DNA from: an uncultured Verrucomicrobiota bacterium
GTDB lineage: Bacteria > Verrucomicrobiota > Verrucomicrobiia > Opitutales > Seribacteraceae
Direction: 5' to 3'
NCBI GenBank assembly: GCA_902580225.1
Contig: CACHJU010000004.1
Span: 33,377 to 97,376, forward strand
DNA length: 64,000 nucleotides
Shown here: piece by piece, positions 36,822 through 45,685 of the stretch
Position numbering within the stretch: position 1 is the first letter of the stretch
How the letters are laid out: each line of letters starts with the position of its first letter
Position numbers and translations under genes: made by a program
Notes under the pieces: model-generated
Databases searched by the model: none
Seen by the model: the letters and a program-made list of their open reading frames with translations, nothing else
Told to the model about the DNA's origin: nothing

Positions 36822-36972
36822 ATGAAAGCTCTCTTGTTATCCATCTTTTTAGTTTTCCCCCTCTTTTGCACGGGAAGATTCCAGACAGAAGTAAGCGGTT
36901 GCCAATCTTGTGGGAATGCGTAGGGGAGGGAGTATGAAGATTCTGTGTCTTGGTCTCGTTTTTCTTTCTTGA
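36822..36972 (+). other. Two orphan signal-peptide starts, gene remnants in the 36730-37088 gap
   Basis: The gap has no full gene. It holds two short reading starts. ATG at 36822 encodes MKALLLSIFLVFPLFCTG and runs to a stop at 36921 (33 codons). ATG at 36934 encodes MKILCLGLVFLS and stops at 36970. Both look like export signals with nothing attached. The sequence GAAGTAAGCGGTTGCCAA plus a purine-rich block ahead of the second ATG resembles the leader of the serine hydrolase gene at 38515. They are probably decayed 5' ends of a duplicated gene. Confidence 0.45.
36888..36905 (+). repeat. 18-bp leader repeat, also at 38468-38485
   Basis: GAAGTAAGCGGTTGCCAA is identical at 36888-36905 and 38468-38485. 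Each copy is followed within about 50 bp by a G/A-rich block and AGTATGAAGATT. The second copy is the leader of the serine hydrolase; the first leads to a truncated start. Confidence 0.8.
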
Positions 36973-37088
36973 TTATAGATAGCCAGATAACTTTAAGTGA
37001 ATAATGAGTAGTAGACATTTTTGCACTTTTGCTTATAGCTTAGACGAGCCAGTGAATTTAATCTGAATTTAAAGAAATAATATTTGTT

Positions 37089-38351
37089 GTGAGCATAATC
37101 CCGCCGTTACCCAATCATCTTTCCAAACTGGCCGAGAGTTCTCCACAAGAGTTTTCGGCAACCAATCCTGATCATCAAGAATTCGTTCAGCAGGCCGCTC
37201 TTTCGATTTTGGAAGACCAATCCGGGCTTACTACCGTGGAGACGGAAAATATGCTCGTGCAACATTCCGATCAAGTTCCACTCTCCCTGCAATTGGGAGC
37301 CAAGCTGGCCCGGTCTAAAAAGGTGATTACAGAGCTTACCCAACCCATTCTCGTTGATGTTGTATTTGCAGCTTACAAGGAAAACAATCGCATTCTCAGG
37401 CCGGAGGAGCATCCATCCGGGGAGGATTTTCTTCGCAGAAAAGTGGCTCAATTAAATTGGCTGGGTGAAGCATCCGAACATTTCCGCTGGCACATGACCG
37501 CAGTGGATGATGGTTGTCCTGAAAATTGCGGAGACATAATCGAGAACCTGGCAAGAATGGAAGGCTACAGGGAAGTAAGTGTGTTACGACTGTCAGATGC
37601 CATAGAAAAGAAACTGCCGGTTGCGGCAGGTCTCTCCTCAACCGACGACAGTAGAAAGGGGGGTTCCATAATTTATGGGATGTGGAATGCCTCCAACAAG
37701 AAGGTAGACGGGGACCATATTGTTGTATTCACCGATGCCGATTTATCGACTCATCTTGGACAGGTTGGTCTGTTGGTTGATCCCATTATCAATCAAGGAA
37801 AGGATGTCGCGATCGGTTCGCGCCGGGAGGCAAATTCTATTGTGGTCAAGCAAGGTACGCGAAATGTCCGCGGCAAGTTATTCATCTATCTCTGGAAACG
37901 GATGCTTTCGCCTGCTTTAAGTCAGGTTGTCGATACTCAATGCGGGTTCAAAGGTTTCCGTGCATGCACCATAAAGGAAGTGGTGGAGGATTGCCTGGAG
38001 TACGGTTTTGCCTTTGATGTCGAGTTATTGCTTAAAAGTGAACTGCAAAATCCCAACGGCATCGCCAAATCAGCCATCGCATGGATAGACAGCGAAGCTG
38101 AATCCACCACCACCGCACTCTCGCCTTATTTGAACATGCTCAAAAGTATTGCCGCGATGAGCCGGAAATATTTGCCTGCCCAACAATCGGGAAATGACTT
38201 TGCCCATCTGGTTGAATCGCTTGATGAGGAAAACTGGAATTGCCTGGTCGATCGGACTCCTCCCGAAATAGCGAATGGAGACCCCCTTACTTTTGAAAAT
38301 TTTTCCGGAGTTTCTGCGGATGATCTCCGGGCTCTCTTACCTGAAAACTAA
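37089..38351 (+). CDS. Family 2 glycosyltransferase-like protein
   Basis: 420 residues from GTG. The core resembles dolichyl-phosphate/undecaprenyl-phosphate sugar transferases: HFRWHMTAVDDGCPENCGDIIENLA gives the nucleotide-binding Asp, GDHIVVFTDADLSTHLGQVGLLVDPII contains a DxD, and VAIGSRREANS and VDTQCGFKGFRACTIKEVVEDC are typical GT2 blocks of the DPM1 group. The first ~110 residues are an extra N-terminal region and no membrane segment is evident. It stands alone, so acceptor and pathway are not given by context. Confidence 0.8.
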   Translation: MSIIPPLPNHLSKLAESSPQEFSATNPDHQEFVQQAALSILEDQSGLTTVETENMLVQHSDQVPLSLQLGAKLARSKKVITELTQPILVDVVFAAYKENNRILRPEEHPSGEDFLRRKVAQLNWLGEASEHFRWHMTAVDDGCPENCGDIIENLARMEGYREVSVLRLSDAIEKKLPVAAGLSSTDDSRKGGSIIYGMWNASNKKVDGDHIVVFTDADLSTHLGQVGLLVDPIINQGKDVAIGSRREANSIVVKQGTRNVRGKLFIYLWKRMLSPALSQVVDTQCGFKGFRACTIKEVVEDCLEYGFAFDVELLLKSELQNPNGIAKSAIAWIDSEAESTTTALSPYLNMLKSIAAMSRKYLPAQQSGNDFAHLVESLDEENWNCLVDRTPPEIANGDPLTFENFSGVSADDLRALLPEN

Positions 38352-38467
38352 ATTTTCATTTTCGTTCCCATAAATCAGTCGATGGTTTGTGGAAAGGGAC
38401 TGAATGAATTGAAACTTCATTTCAGAATAATTGTAATTTCCAGCCCAGCCCAGTAAGATCTGAGGCC

Positions 38468-38485
38468 GAAGTAAGCGGTTGCCAA
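38468..38485 (+). repeat. 18-bp leader repeat, second copy
   Basis: GAAGTAAGCGGTTGCCAA, identical to 36888-36905, lying 30-47 bp before the serine hydrolase start. Confidence 0.8.
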
Positions 38486-38514
38486 CCAGTACAGGTAAGC
38501 GTAGAGGAAAGAGT

Positions 38515-39771
38515 ATGAAGATTTCATGTCAATCCCTGCTCTTTATTTTATCCATCGTTGGCACAGTTGTGAGCGGTCAGGTCACAAATTTGCTGCCTAT
38601 GGCGAAACCAGAAGCGGTTGGGCTGGACCCAAAGAAACTGAAAGCAGTGGATGAGAAAATGAAAGATTTGATCAAGGAGGACCGCCTTGCCGGTGGCATT
38701 GTGGTGGTGGCCCGGAAGGGAAAGGTGGTTCATTTTGGCACTTATGGAAAGAGGGATTTGGAGAATAATTCACCGGTGGAGAAGGATACGATCTTTCGGA
38801 TTTATTCGATGACCAAGGCGATCACTTCGGTGGCTGCCTTAATGTTAAATGAGGAGGGCAAGTTGAAACTGGATGATCCACTTTCGAAATATTTCCCGTC
38901 GCTCCAAGCAATGAAAGTTTTGGACAAGGATGAACTGGTTGAAGCGAAGAGTGAAGCAACGGTGGCCGATTTACTGAGGCATACTTCAGGCCTGACTTAT
39001 GCCTGGTCTTCGAATAAGAAAATTAGTCAGGCATTTAAAGATGCCGGCGTACTTTTCCGCGACAAAAAAGTAGTTCCAATGGTCAGTGGTATGGACAAAG
39101 TACCTTTACTATTCCAACCGGGTACGGACTGGGTATATGGATGTTCCACTGATGTGCTGGGGGGAGTGGTGGAAGTGGTCTCGGGCATTCCGCTTGATCA
39201 ATATTTTCGGGAGCGGATTTTCAAACCTCTTCAAATGAAGGATACTGAATTTTATGTACCAGCCGATAAAGCAGACCGTTTTGCGGCGAATTATAATTAT
39301 AAGGAAGGTAAGCTCACCCTGAAGGATGATCCCAAAACGAGTCGTTATTTAGAAAATCCGGCTTTTAAATCGGGGGGGGGGGGGCTTTGTTCGACGGCTT
39401 CGGATTATATGAGGTTTCTTTTGATGATTGAGAATGGCGGAAAGTTTGATGGGAAAAGATATCTAAAGAAAAAGAGTGTGAAATTAATGAGCACTAATCA
39501 AATACCTAAGGGAGGAGGATGGGTGACCTTTGGAAATGAGGTGCGTGAAGGAGTTGGGTTTGGGCACGGATTTTCGGTACGGGTGAAAATGAGCGACTGG
39601 GATCCGGACGGTCGGGTGGGGGAATACGGATGGGGCGGAGCGGCGAGTACGCACTACTGGATTTCTCCGAAGGATGATTTGGTGGTGCTAACACTCGAGC
39701 AGGTAATGCCATATAGTTTTAATACCGAATGGGCCCTGAAGGGATTAATCTACGATTCACTTATCGATTAG
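38515..39771 (+). CDS. Secreted beta-lactamase-family serine hydrolase
   Basis: 418 residues from ATG at 38515, which opens with a signal peptide (SLLFILSIVGTVVSG) and follows GAGGAAAGAG; the track's TTG at 38479 is unlikely. The class C/penicillin-binding fold is shown by IYSMTKAITSVAALML (S-x-x-K nucleophile), YGCSTDVLGGVVEVVSG (Y-x-S) and HGFSVRV near the end (the HxG-like third box). Length and order fit EstB/AmpC-like esterases rather than true resistance enzymes. SGGGGLCSTASDYMRF is encoded across an uninterrupted 13-G run (39372-39384), a slippage hotspot that could turn the gene off and on. Confidence 0.88.
   Translation: MKISCQSLLFILSIVGTVVSGQVTNLLPMAKPEAVGLDPKKLKAVDEKMKDLIKEDRLAGGIVVVARKGKVVHFGTYGKRDLENNSPVEKDTIFRIYSMTKAITSVAALMLNEEGKLKLDDPLSKYFPSLQAMKVLDKDELVEAKSEATVADLLRHTSGLTYAWSSNKKISQAFKDAGVLFRDKKVVPMVSGMDKVPLLFQPGTDWVYGCSTDVLGGVVEVVSGIPLDQYFRERIFKPLQMKDTEFYVPADKADRFAANYNYKEGKLTLKDDPKTSRYLENPAFKSGGGGLCSTASDYMRFLLMIENGGKFDGKRYLKKKSVKLMSTNQIPKGGGWVTFGNEVREGVGFGHGFSVRVKMSDWDPDGRVGEYGWGGAASTHYWISPKDDLVVLTLEQVMPYSFNTEWALKGLIYDSLID
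39372..39384 (+). repeat. 13-G homopolymer inside the serine hydrolase gene
   Basis: The bases after AAATC are thirteen consecutive G, encoding the family's Gly-rich loop. Change by one base would frameshift the last ~125 codons. A loop of four glycines does not require this codon choice. Confidence 0.85.
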
Positions 39772-39801
39772 AAAAAATCTATTCGAAAAAAAGGAGTAAA
39801 T

Positions 39802-41079
39802 TTAGAAATTATGGAAGGAAAGATTTTCCGTATCTTTAATCAGTAATCCATTGTTTATCAGAACGGGTGGTGTCCAGGTTTGGCCAACTACTTTATAATT
39901 TGCGACTTCATGCAGGCGGTCTTTGGAGGCCCGAAGAATTTGAATTTGTCCGTGGTTGGTAAGATTAAGGATATATTGATCGAAAGATAAAAAGGTCGAG
40001 TTCTGGGCAGTTCTTGGATTTCCTATCCAGAGAATTTCCCCATTTTTTGGATTGATACAAAAAAGCCTGCCCAGGCCATAATGGGAAAGACCAAAAAGGT
40101 ATTGATTCGCGATTAGCGGGGAAGCCATGTTCAAGGCAAGTTCTTTTTGGGACCATAATTTGTTTATTATCCATTTTCCATTTTTGAATTTCGGTCGGAT
40201 GCAATGAATGCCCCGGTTCTCTCCTCCAAAGAAAACCTTTTCTTCAAACACGACAGGAGTGGTGGTGTTTTGGTTATGTGTTTTGTGAGGAAATGAAAAT
40301 TCCCAGAGCTTTTCACCGGATTTGTAATCAACCCCAATCAGGGATTCGTGATGTAGGACCACCACTTGTTTGACACCGTCAAGAATGCCATGGGTTGGTG
40401 AAGAGTAACAGGTTCCACCGCAGGGAATAATCCAGTTGGTTTCACCGGTGATTCGATCCAGTGAGACCAGGGCTCCTTTTTCATCGTTGCCAAAGAGATT
40501 AATTAATTGGTTATCCAAAACGAGTGGAGAATTACTGACCCCCCAATAGGCATGGGGTTGTCCATAAGCCTTGCCGGGTACTTTTCTCCAAATTAATTCT
40601 CCATCCTCTGCTTTCCATGCGGACAGGATTCCCGAGATTCCCATGGTGTAAAAAATTCCGTTTTTATAAACCGGATGGGCTTTGGGACCTTTCCCATGTT
40701 TTTCCCCACCGCCTCCCATTTTAAAAGGTGCCCGGTATTTTTTACTCCAGATAGTTTTTCCAGTTTCAATATGGAGGCAGGCTGCTAATTCATGATCTGC
40801 CTTGCGGGTATGAATGAAAATTCGATCTTTCACCACTAGGGGTGAACCATAACCAGACCCCACCTGTACGGACCATTGTAAAGAAAGATTCCCCGGCCAT
40901 TTTGGAGGAGCTTGAAAATTTGAGACCCGCCCGTTTTTTTCTTCTCCGAGCCAGCCTGTCCAATCATTATCCTGGGCACTGGAAGCAAAAGTAAAAAAAA
41001 GATGGGCTAGGATTAGGGTTCCGAAAGATATTATTTTTATGAACATAAAATGATTTGAAAGAAAAAAACTCGACTTCAC
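39802..41079 (-). CDS. Secreted PQQ-like beta-propeller protein
   Basis: 425 residues with an N-terminal export signal (IISFGTLILAHLFFTFASSAQ). The body is made of repeated blades of the type GSPLVVKDRIFIHTRKADHELAACLHIETGKTIWSKKY and SLDRITGETNWIIPCGG, the PQQ/WD-like propeller of BamB-type proteins. DWTGWLGEEKNGRV at the start is typical of planctomycete/verrucomicrobial members. No catalytic PQQ-dehydrogenase residues are evident, so a binding or scaffold role is more likely. Stands alone. Confidence 0.82.
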   Translation of the reverse strand: MKSSFFLSNHFMFIKIISFGTLILAHLFFTFASSAQDNDWTGWLGEEKNGRVSNFQAPPKWPGNLSLQWSVQVGSGYGSPLVVKDRIFIHTRKADHELAACLHIETGKTIWSKKYRAPFKMGGGGEKHGKGPKAHPVYKNGIFYTMGISGILSAWKAEDGELIWRKVPGKAYGQPHAYWGVSNSPLVLDNQLINLFGNDEKGALVSLDRITGETNWIIPCGGTCYSSPTHGILDGVKQVVVLHHESLIGVDYKSGEKLWEFSFPHKTHNQNTTTPVVFEEKVFFGGENRGIHCIRPKFKNGKWIINKLWSQKELALNMASPLIANQYLFGLSHYGLGRLFCINPKNGEILWIGNPRTAQNSTFLSFDQYILNLTNHGQIQILRASKDRLHEVANYKVVGQTWTPPVLINNGLLIKDTENLSFHNF

Positions 41080-41207
41080 AGACTAGAGATAAGAGTATTT
41101 TTAATTCAATAAAAAAATAACTTTTCCAAAGGAATGCCCAATGTCTGCCCAACCGCAAATTTTGGAAAATTATAGGAGCATTAAAAAATTAAAAATATAA
41201 TAATATT

Positions 41208-42119
41208 ATGAAACTCTTTTTATCATTCACAGTGCTTTTATTCGGCACGGTTATAGATGCCAAACAACTGGATTTAGGAAAAGTGTCGGATGGTTCGAAC
41301 TGGATCATGCATATGGATTTTGAATCGATGAGGAGTTCGGAAATCGGAGTCTTTATTGAGGATGCCTATGAAAACATTCCCGAGGTGCAAAGTAAGATTA
41401 TGAAGGTGCAGGAAAAATACGGACTTGATCTAATGAATACTTCCAGTTTGAGCATGTTTGGATCCGGCGAGAAGCATAAGGGGATTGGAATTTTAGAAGG
41501 TGGGGTGGATGCATCCATAGTTAACCGGTTTGCCCAATCGAAGGATTCCATTGAGTCATCAAGGATGGGAAAGAATATCATTTTTTCTAGTCAGAAGGGC
41601 AGGCGCCCCATGGCCTTTACTGCACTTAAAAATGGAAAGATGATTTTTGGACCGGATCAAGATTATGTATCGGAGGGGATTTTTCTGGCCAAGGGAAAAG
41701 GTAACGGTTCGCCGGGGCATCCGATTCTTAATTCCCTGAACGGTTTACTAGCAGATCCAGGCTTTCTGTTATTTGCCAATGTAAAGGGTGCCATGGAAGT
41801 GGCTGATTTGGATGAAAGGGTTCGTTTTATGGTAGAAAAGGTGGACGCGGCCGGTGTTGTGGTCGGAGACCATGATGGCGGGCTTAAAATAATTGGCCTG
41901 GTGCAGACTGATTCTATTGAATCCTCTGAGCCCATGGAAAATATGATCCGAGGAGGGTTGGCGATGATGGATATGAAAATTTCCAATAATCCGGATATGT
42001 CTAAATTGTTTAAAGGGTATCAGGTCACCCGTACAGAGAAATTGATCCGGGTGGAAATTGAACTCTCTAATGCGTTACTTATCGAACGGATTAAAAGGGA
42101 AATGAAAAAGTCCGTCTAA
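41208..42119 (+). CDS. Exported hypothetical protein (303 aa)
   Basis: Not recognised beyond type. A signal peptide (LFLSFTVLLFGTVIDAK) precedes a soluble domain, ending in a charged helix. Blocks such as NWIMHMDFESMRSS, MIFGPDQDYVSEGIFLAKGKGNG and LLFANVKGAMEVADLDERVRFMVEKVD resemble the DUF3352-like exported proteins common in PVC bacteria, which is a tentative link. It is followed directly by a bidirectional terminator. Confidence 0.7.
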   Translation: MKLFLSFTVLLFGTVIDAKQLDLGKVSDGSNWIMHMDFESMRSSEIGVFIEDAYENIPEVQSKIMKVQEKYGLDLMNTSSLSMFGSGEKHKGIGILEGGVDASIVNRFAQSKDSIESSRMGKNIIFSSQKGRRPMAFTALKNGKMIFGPDQDYVSEGIFLAKGKGNGSPGHPILNSLNGLLADPGFLLFANVKGAMEVADLDERVRFMVEKVDAAGVVVGDHDGGLKIIGLVQTDSIESSEPMENMIRGGLAMMDMKISNNPDMSKLFKGYQVTRTEKLIRVEIELSNALLIERIKREMKKSV

Positions 42120-42128
42120 GCGGACTTT
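42107..42128. terminator. Bidirectional terminator hairpin
   Basis: AAAGTCCG-tctaag-CGGACTTT is a perfect 8-bp stem with the 303-aa gene's stop codon in its loop. On the minus strand it is followed by a T run, so it can end the DUF2805 transcript as well. Confidence 0.75.
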
Positions 42129-42137
42129 GGAATTAAA

Positions 42138-42434
42138 TTAATCATTATAGCGGGAGTGATTATCGCGTCGATGGCGAAATAGTTTTTGATGCTTGATGCT
42201 TTGAGTGGATGCCCGTTTGCGCCACAGGCGGAAGCTGGAAGGTTTTAGTGACTTTCTCATGTGAGCAATTACTTTGCTCTCGGTCAGACCGGTTACTTTG
42301 CGAATTTCTTCAAAGGTTATCCGATCGGCCCAAGCGGCCCAGATGATCCAGTCAGGACTATTCTTGGAAGGCTCTGGCTTCTTTACCCGGGTAACCGGAT
42401 AGCTGGATTGTTTAGGCTTCATGAATAAGAGCAT
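42138..42434 (-). CDS. DUF2805 / TIGR03643 family protein
   Basis: 98 residues. The core DWIIWAAWADRITFEEIRKVTGLTESKVIAHMRKSLKPSSFRLWRKR, then TQSIKHQK, matches the family pattern (AWEDRTPFEAI... GLxExxVIxLMRxxLKPxSFxxWRxR... KH). This is a small helix-turn-helix-like protein of unknown function found in marine bacteria. The N-terminus is basic. A 15-bp shared motif lies 55 bp upstream. Confidence 0.8.
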   Translation of the reverse strand: MLLFMKPKQSSYPVTRVKKPEPSKNSPDWIIWAAWADRITFEEIRKVTGLTESKVIAHMRKSLKPSSFRLWRKRASTQSIKHQKLFRHRRDNHSRYND

Positions 42435-42488
42435 AACTTATAGCAATATTCCTCTTTAGACAAACGGGTTGATGACTTGCATCTTAAT

Positions 42489-42503
42489 TATGACACATAT
42501 GAC
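42489..42503. repeat. TGTCATA-type 15-bp motif, copy 3
   Basis: TATGACACATATGAC, the exact reverse complement of 35220-35234. It lies between the divergent DUF2805 and 255-aa genes. Confidence 0.6.
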
Positions 42504-42588
42504 ATTCACCTGAATGGAAAATTTGAAGATCGGTCTGTAGGGTTAAGATAAATTTATTTTTAACCAATCAGAAAAGGAGAATAACCTA

Positions 42589-43356
42589 ATGAGTGAAAGT
42601 CGATTACCCAAAACCAATAAATCATCCAATCGTTTAAAAGCTAAGAAGGTGGTTGAATATTTTCATCCCCGAGAACATGCGATTTTGGCTGAATATTTTG
42701 ATATGCAAAAGAAATTACCCAAGGATGCTCGTAAGATTGATCCGCTTGAAATCATCCCATTTGAAGATGATTACGACGAGGGGGAACATGGAATAGTTTG
42801 CCGACCCGGCCGTGGAGATCGGAGTCAATATGAAGCTATTATCAATGCGGTTGCCCGTATATCATTGGCTCCGATTCGATCGAGCCTTCCAGTCTGGGGC
42901 GGTTATTCGAACGGAGAAGTTTTTCATACCCGTCAAAAAGAAAATAGTGGAATACTTCCTTTGAGAAGTTTTCGAAGTGATCCGGTGCTGGTCCTCTCGA
43001 TTAACTGGGCGGATTCAGGACCGGGTTTTAGCTGGCCAGTTTATTACTATATCTCATGGATCCCCTATTATGAACGCTATGTGGTGACTGCATCTTATGA
43101 TAGTGATGATGTGGAGGGTTATTTGGATGTGGCCATTGGAGATTTGCCGGAGGGAGTAGAGATTGAAGGAGACTTAAAAGAGGTGATTATTAATCATTGG
43201 GAGCGGGATGCGATCTATCTCCAGGGTTGGGCAGATTGTATTAACGAAGGAATTGTAAAGGATCCTTGGGCCTGGCGTGAAGAAATAAACTGGGGGTATG
43301 ATGATCAGGGCAATGAGACCAGTTTAGGATGTGAAGAGGGCGAAAAGAATGATTGA
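42589..43356 (+). CDS. Hypothetical protein (255 aa)
   Basis: Not recognised. The protein is soluble and rich in aromatic and acidic residues (FSWPVYYYISWIPYYERYVVTASYDSDDVEGYLDVAIGDL). A basic N-terminus of about 25 residues (LPKTNKSSNRLKAKKVV) precedes an ordered domain. A good ribosome-binding site (AAAGGAGAA) precedes ATG at 42589. It overlaps the next gene, so the pair is one operon. Confidence 0.7.
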   Translation: MSESRLPKTNKSSNRLKAKKVVEYFHPREHAILAEYFDMQKKLPKDARKIDPLEIIPFEDDYDEGEHGIVCRPGRGDRSQYEAIINAVARISLAPIRSSLPVWGGYSNGEVFHTRQKENSGILPLRSFRSDPVLVLSINWADSGPGFSWPVYYYISWIPYYERYVVTASYDSDDVEGYLDVAIGDLPEGVEIEGDLKEVIINHWERDAIYLQGWADCINEGIVKDPWAWREEINWGYDDQGNETSLGCEEGEKND

Positions 43357-43924
43357 GTATTTTTTTATCCGGGGAAATGGAGATTTTAAGAGACCGGGAA
43401 TGATCCCCGATTCATTTGTGGAAAAAGCACTCGGATATTACGAGAGAGAGGGTTCTCCTTTCTTACAAAATCGTAAAAAAGTAAAACATCAAATTTATGT
43501 CGACGGATGCAACACCCTTCATCTGGGCAAGCCTTCAAACTGTTTTCCGGAGATTCCCACCTGGAGGAAATACTTGAAAGAATATGAGGGTTACACCGAT
43601 AAGGATATCAGGAATCGTTTGAATGAAATCACCTGCAATCTGAGTCGTTCGGAGTTGGATGATGAATTGGACTTTGAATACTTCATGGATCAATGGGCCC
43701 ACAATTACAGCCCGGCGGCCGAGTTTGCCCATTTGATCGACCAGTTAAAAGTTGGGATCAGGGATAAAAAAGCGGGTGATGTTTTGGGCAGTCTGAAAAG
43801 ATATGAAGGGGCTTTTTCAGGTTCGGATGTACTTTGTATGTCTCTTGAAGAGCCGATCACTCTATCCTGGCTCCAATGGGCAATGGAACAGGCAAAGGAA
43901 CCCTGCAATATCCACAATTTGTAA
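43349..43924 (+). CDS. Hypothetical protein (191 aa)
   Basis: Not recognised. The start is best placed at ATG 43349 (MIEYFFIRG), overlapping the previous stop; the track uses GTG 43331. The protein is soluble and helical in the second half, with no catalytic motif visible. It is in a two-gene operon with the 255-aa protein, both probably of shared unknown function. Confidence 0.65.
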   Translation: MIEYFFIRGNGDFKRPGMIPDSFVEKALGYYEREGSPFLQNRKKVKHQIYVDGCNTLHLGKPSNCFPEIPTWRKYLKEYEGYTDKDIRNRLNEITCNLSRSELDDELDFEYFMDQWAHNYSPAAEFAHLIDQLKVGIRDKKAGDVLGSLKRYEGAFSGSDVLCMSLEEPITLSWLQWAMEQAKEPCNIHNL

Positions 43925-44041
43925 TAGCATTGGAAAGACTGCTGGAGGTATTTATATAAAGGGGCTGATTTCGATTGAAACCGAATTATTTTGTTCTTTA
44001 TGTTTTGAGAAACAAATAACCCCCCCAATATTTTAAAGATT

Positions 44042-44722
44042 ATGAATGAGCAGAAACAAAAAGTGGCAGTGGTATTATCCGGTTGCGGCGTGTTTGACGG
44101 AACAGAAATTCATGAAGCGGTGCTTACCCTGCTTGCGATTGAAGAGGAGGGTGCATTCTGGCACTGCTTTGCCCCGAATGTGGAACAGATGCATGTGATC
44201 GATCATGCAACCGGTGAAGTGGAGGAAGGGGCAAAGCGTAGTGTCTTTTCTGAAAGTGCCCGGATTGCCCGTGGCGCCGAAAAGCTAACCGAACTGACTG
44301 AGTATGATCCGGCGGAATTTGATGCGATTGTATTTCCGGGTGGATTTGGCGGGGCAAAAAATCTTTCTGATTTTGCGGTTCGGGGAGCGGATGCTGAAGT
44401 GGAAGAATCAGTGATCACCGCAGTGCGTAGTACCCATGCCATGGGAAAACCGATTGGGTTTATTTGTATAACTCCTGCCAGTGTGGGTGCTTTAACGCTT
44501 GGTGGAGAGAAGATTGAGCTCACAATTGGGAATGATCCGGACACTGCATCAGCCGTCGTGCAGTGCGGAGCCAAGCACACGGATTGCTCGGTTGATGAAG
44601 CGGTGGTCGATCTTAAAAACAAGGTGGTCAGCACACCGGCTTATATGTTGGGACCGGGGGTGGCTGATGTTAGAAAAGGAATTGCAAAACTGATTAATGA
44701 AGTACTCAAACTGACTCATTAA
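44042..44722 (+). CDS. elbB: Glyoxalase ElbB (DJ-1/PfpI family)
   Basis: 226 residues, the ElbB length. VAVVLSGCGVFDGTEIHEAVLTLLAI begins the class I glutamine-amidotransferase-like fold. AIVFPGGFGGAKNLSDFA and KPIGFICITPASVGAL follow, the latter with the nucleophile Cys. Known ElbB proteins have glyoxalase activity and were first linked to isoprenoid production. It stands as a single gene; the next gene starts 10 bp later and may be co-transcribed, although unrelated in role. Confidence 0.9.
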   Translation: MNEQKQKVAVVLSGCGVFDGTEIHEAVLTLLAIEEEGAFWHCFAPNVEQMHVIDHATGEVEEGAKRSVFSESARIARGAEKLTELTEYDPAEFDAIVFPGGFGGAKNLSDFAVRGADAEVEESVITAVRSTHAMGKPIGFICITPASVGALTLGGEKIELTIGNDPDTASAVVQCGAKHTDCSVDEAVVDLKNKVVSTPAYMLGPGVADVRKGIAKLINEVLKLTH

Positions 44723-44732
44723 TCGAAATGGT

Positions 44733-45602
44733 GTGAATAAATTTTTCCTTTGCCTGTTGTTTTGTATTGGAGGCTTTTTTCCGGCATGGGCCGAGAAGCC
44801 ACAGGGCAAAAATAGCCAAAAGAACAAACTCCGGGTAATGAGCTTTAATATCCGTTTAGGGGTAGCCAAGGACGGACCCAATCGATGGGAATTACGTAAG
44901 GATTTAGTGGTCAGGACGATTCAGAAATTCAAACCTGATTTGCTTGGTTTACAGGAAGTGTTTCCCATGCAGGAGTCTTATTTGCGGGAAAAATTACCTG
45001 AATATCTTTATTACGGGAGAAGCCGGTTGGTCGATCCTAAAGAAGGTGAGTCCTGTTCAGTAATGTTTAAAAAAGACAGGTTTACACTGACTGAAAAATC
45101 AACCTTTTGGCTCTCTGAAACCCAGGACGAACCGGGTAGCAAGAGTTGGGATTCTTCCCTGCCCCGAATTGCCAATCTAATCCGTCTGGCTGATAAACAG
45201 GCAGCTGGAAAAAAACTAATTTTTATTAATACTCACTTTGATCATCGGGGAAAAAAAGCAAGGGAAGAAGCAGCAAAAATTATTAAGAATAGAGTATCTA
45301 CAGTAGAGAAGGGAGCAAGGGTGGTGATCACCGGTGATTTTAATTCGGGTGAGGGAAGCAAGCCCTATCAATTTCTGGTCGGGGGTAATTTAATCGATAC
45401 TTTTCGATCGGCACATCCAAAGCGGAACGAAGAGGAAAGTACATTGACAGCATGGAAGGGCCGATTGATCGGCAATCGGATCGACTGGGTGTTATGCAGT
45501 CCGAAATTTCGAGTTCTCTCTGCGAAGATTGATCGAACCAATGAGCAGGGCAGATATCCATCCGATCATTACCCGGTAACCTCTATATTGGATTATAAAT
45601 AG
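44733..45602 (+). CDS. Secreted endonuclease/exonuclease/phosphatase-family hydrolase
   Basis: 289 residues from GTG with a signal peptide (FFLCLLFCIGGFFPAWA). The EEP fold is shown by LRVMSFNIRLG, DLLGLQEVFPMQ (metal Glu), LIFINTHFDHRG, VVITGDFNSGEGS and SDHYPVTSILDY (catalytic His). This pattern covers sphingomyelinases, phosphodiesterases and DNases; substrate cannot be chosen here. It converges on the esterase gene through a shared terminator. Confidence 0.85.
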   Translation: MNKFFLCLLFCIGGFFPAWAEKPQGKNSQKNKLRVMSFNIRLGVAKDGPNRWELRKDLVVRTIQKFKPDLLGLQEVFPMQESYLREKLPEYLYYGRSRLVDPKEGESCSVMFKKDRFTLTEKSTFWLSETQDEPGSKSWDSSLPRIANLIRLADKQAAGKKLIFINTHFDHRGKKAREEAAKIIKNRVSTVEKGARVVITGDFNSGEGSKPYQFLVGGNLIDTFRSAHPKRNEEESTLTAWKGRLIGNRIDWVLCSPKFRVLSAKIDRTNEQGRYPSDHYPVTSILDYK

Positions 45603-45656
45603 TACAATTGTTCGATACCAAGACGAACCGGTAGAAGAAAACTATTTTAAGAAAAT

Positions 45657-45685
45657 CCCCTTTTAAATCTATTTTTTAAAGGGGG
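45657..45685. terminator. Rho-independent terminator, bidirectional
   Basis: CCCCTTTTAA and TTAAAGGGG form a stem (one bulge) between convergent genes. On the minus strand it is followed by GATTTTCTT, an adequate U tract; the stop of the esterase gene lies inside the stem. Confidence 0.7.
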
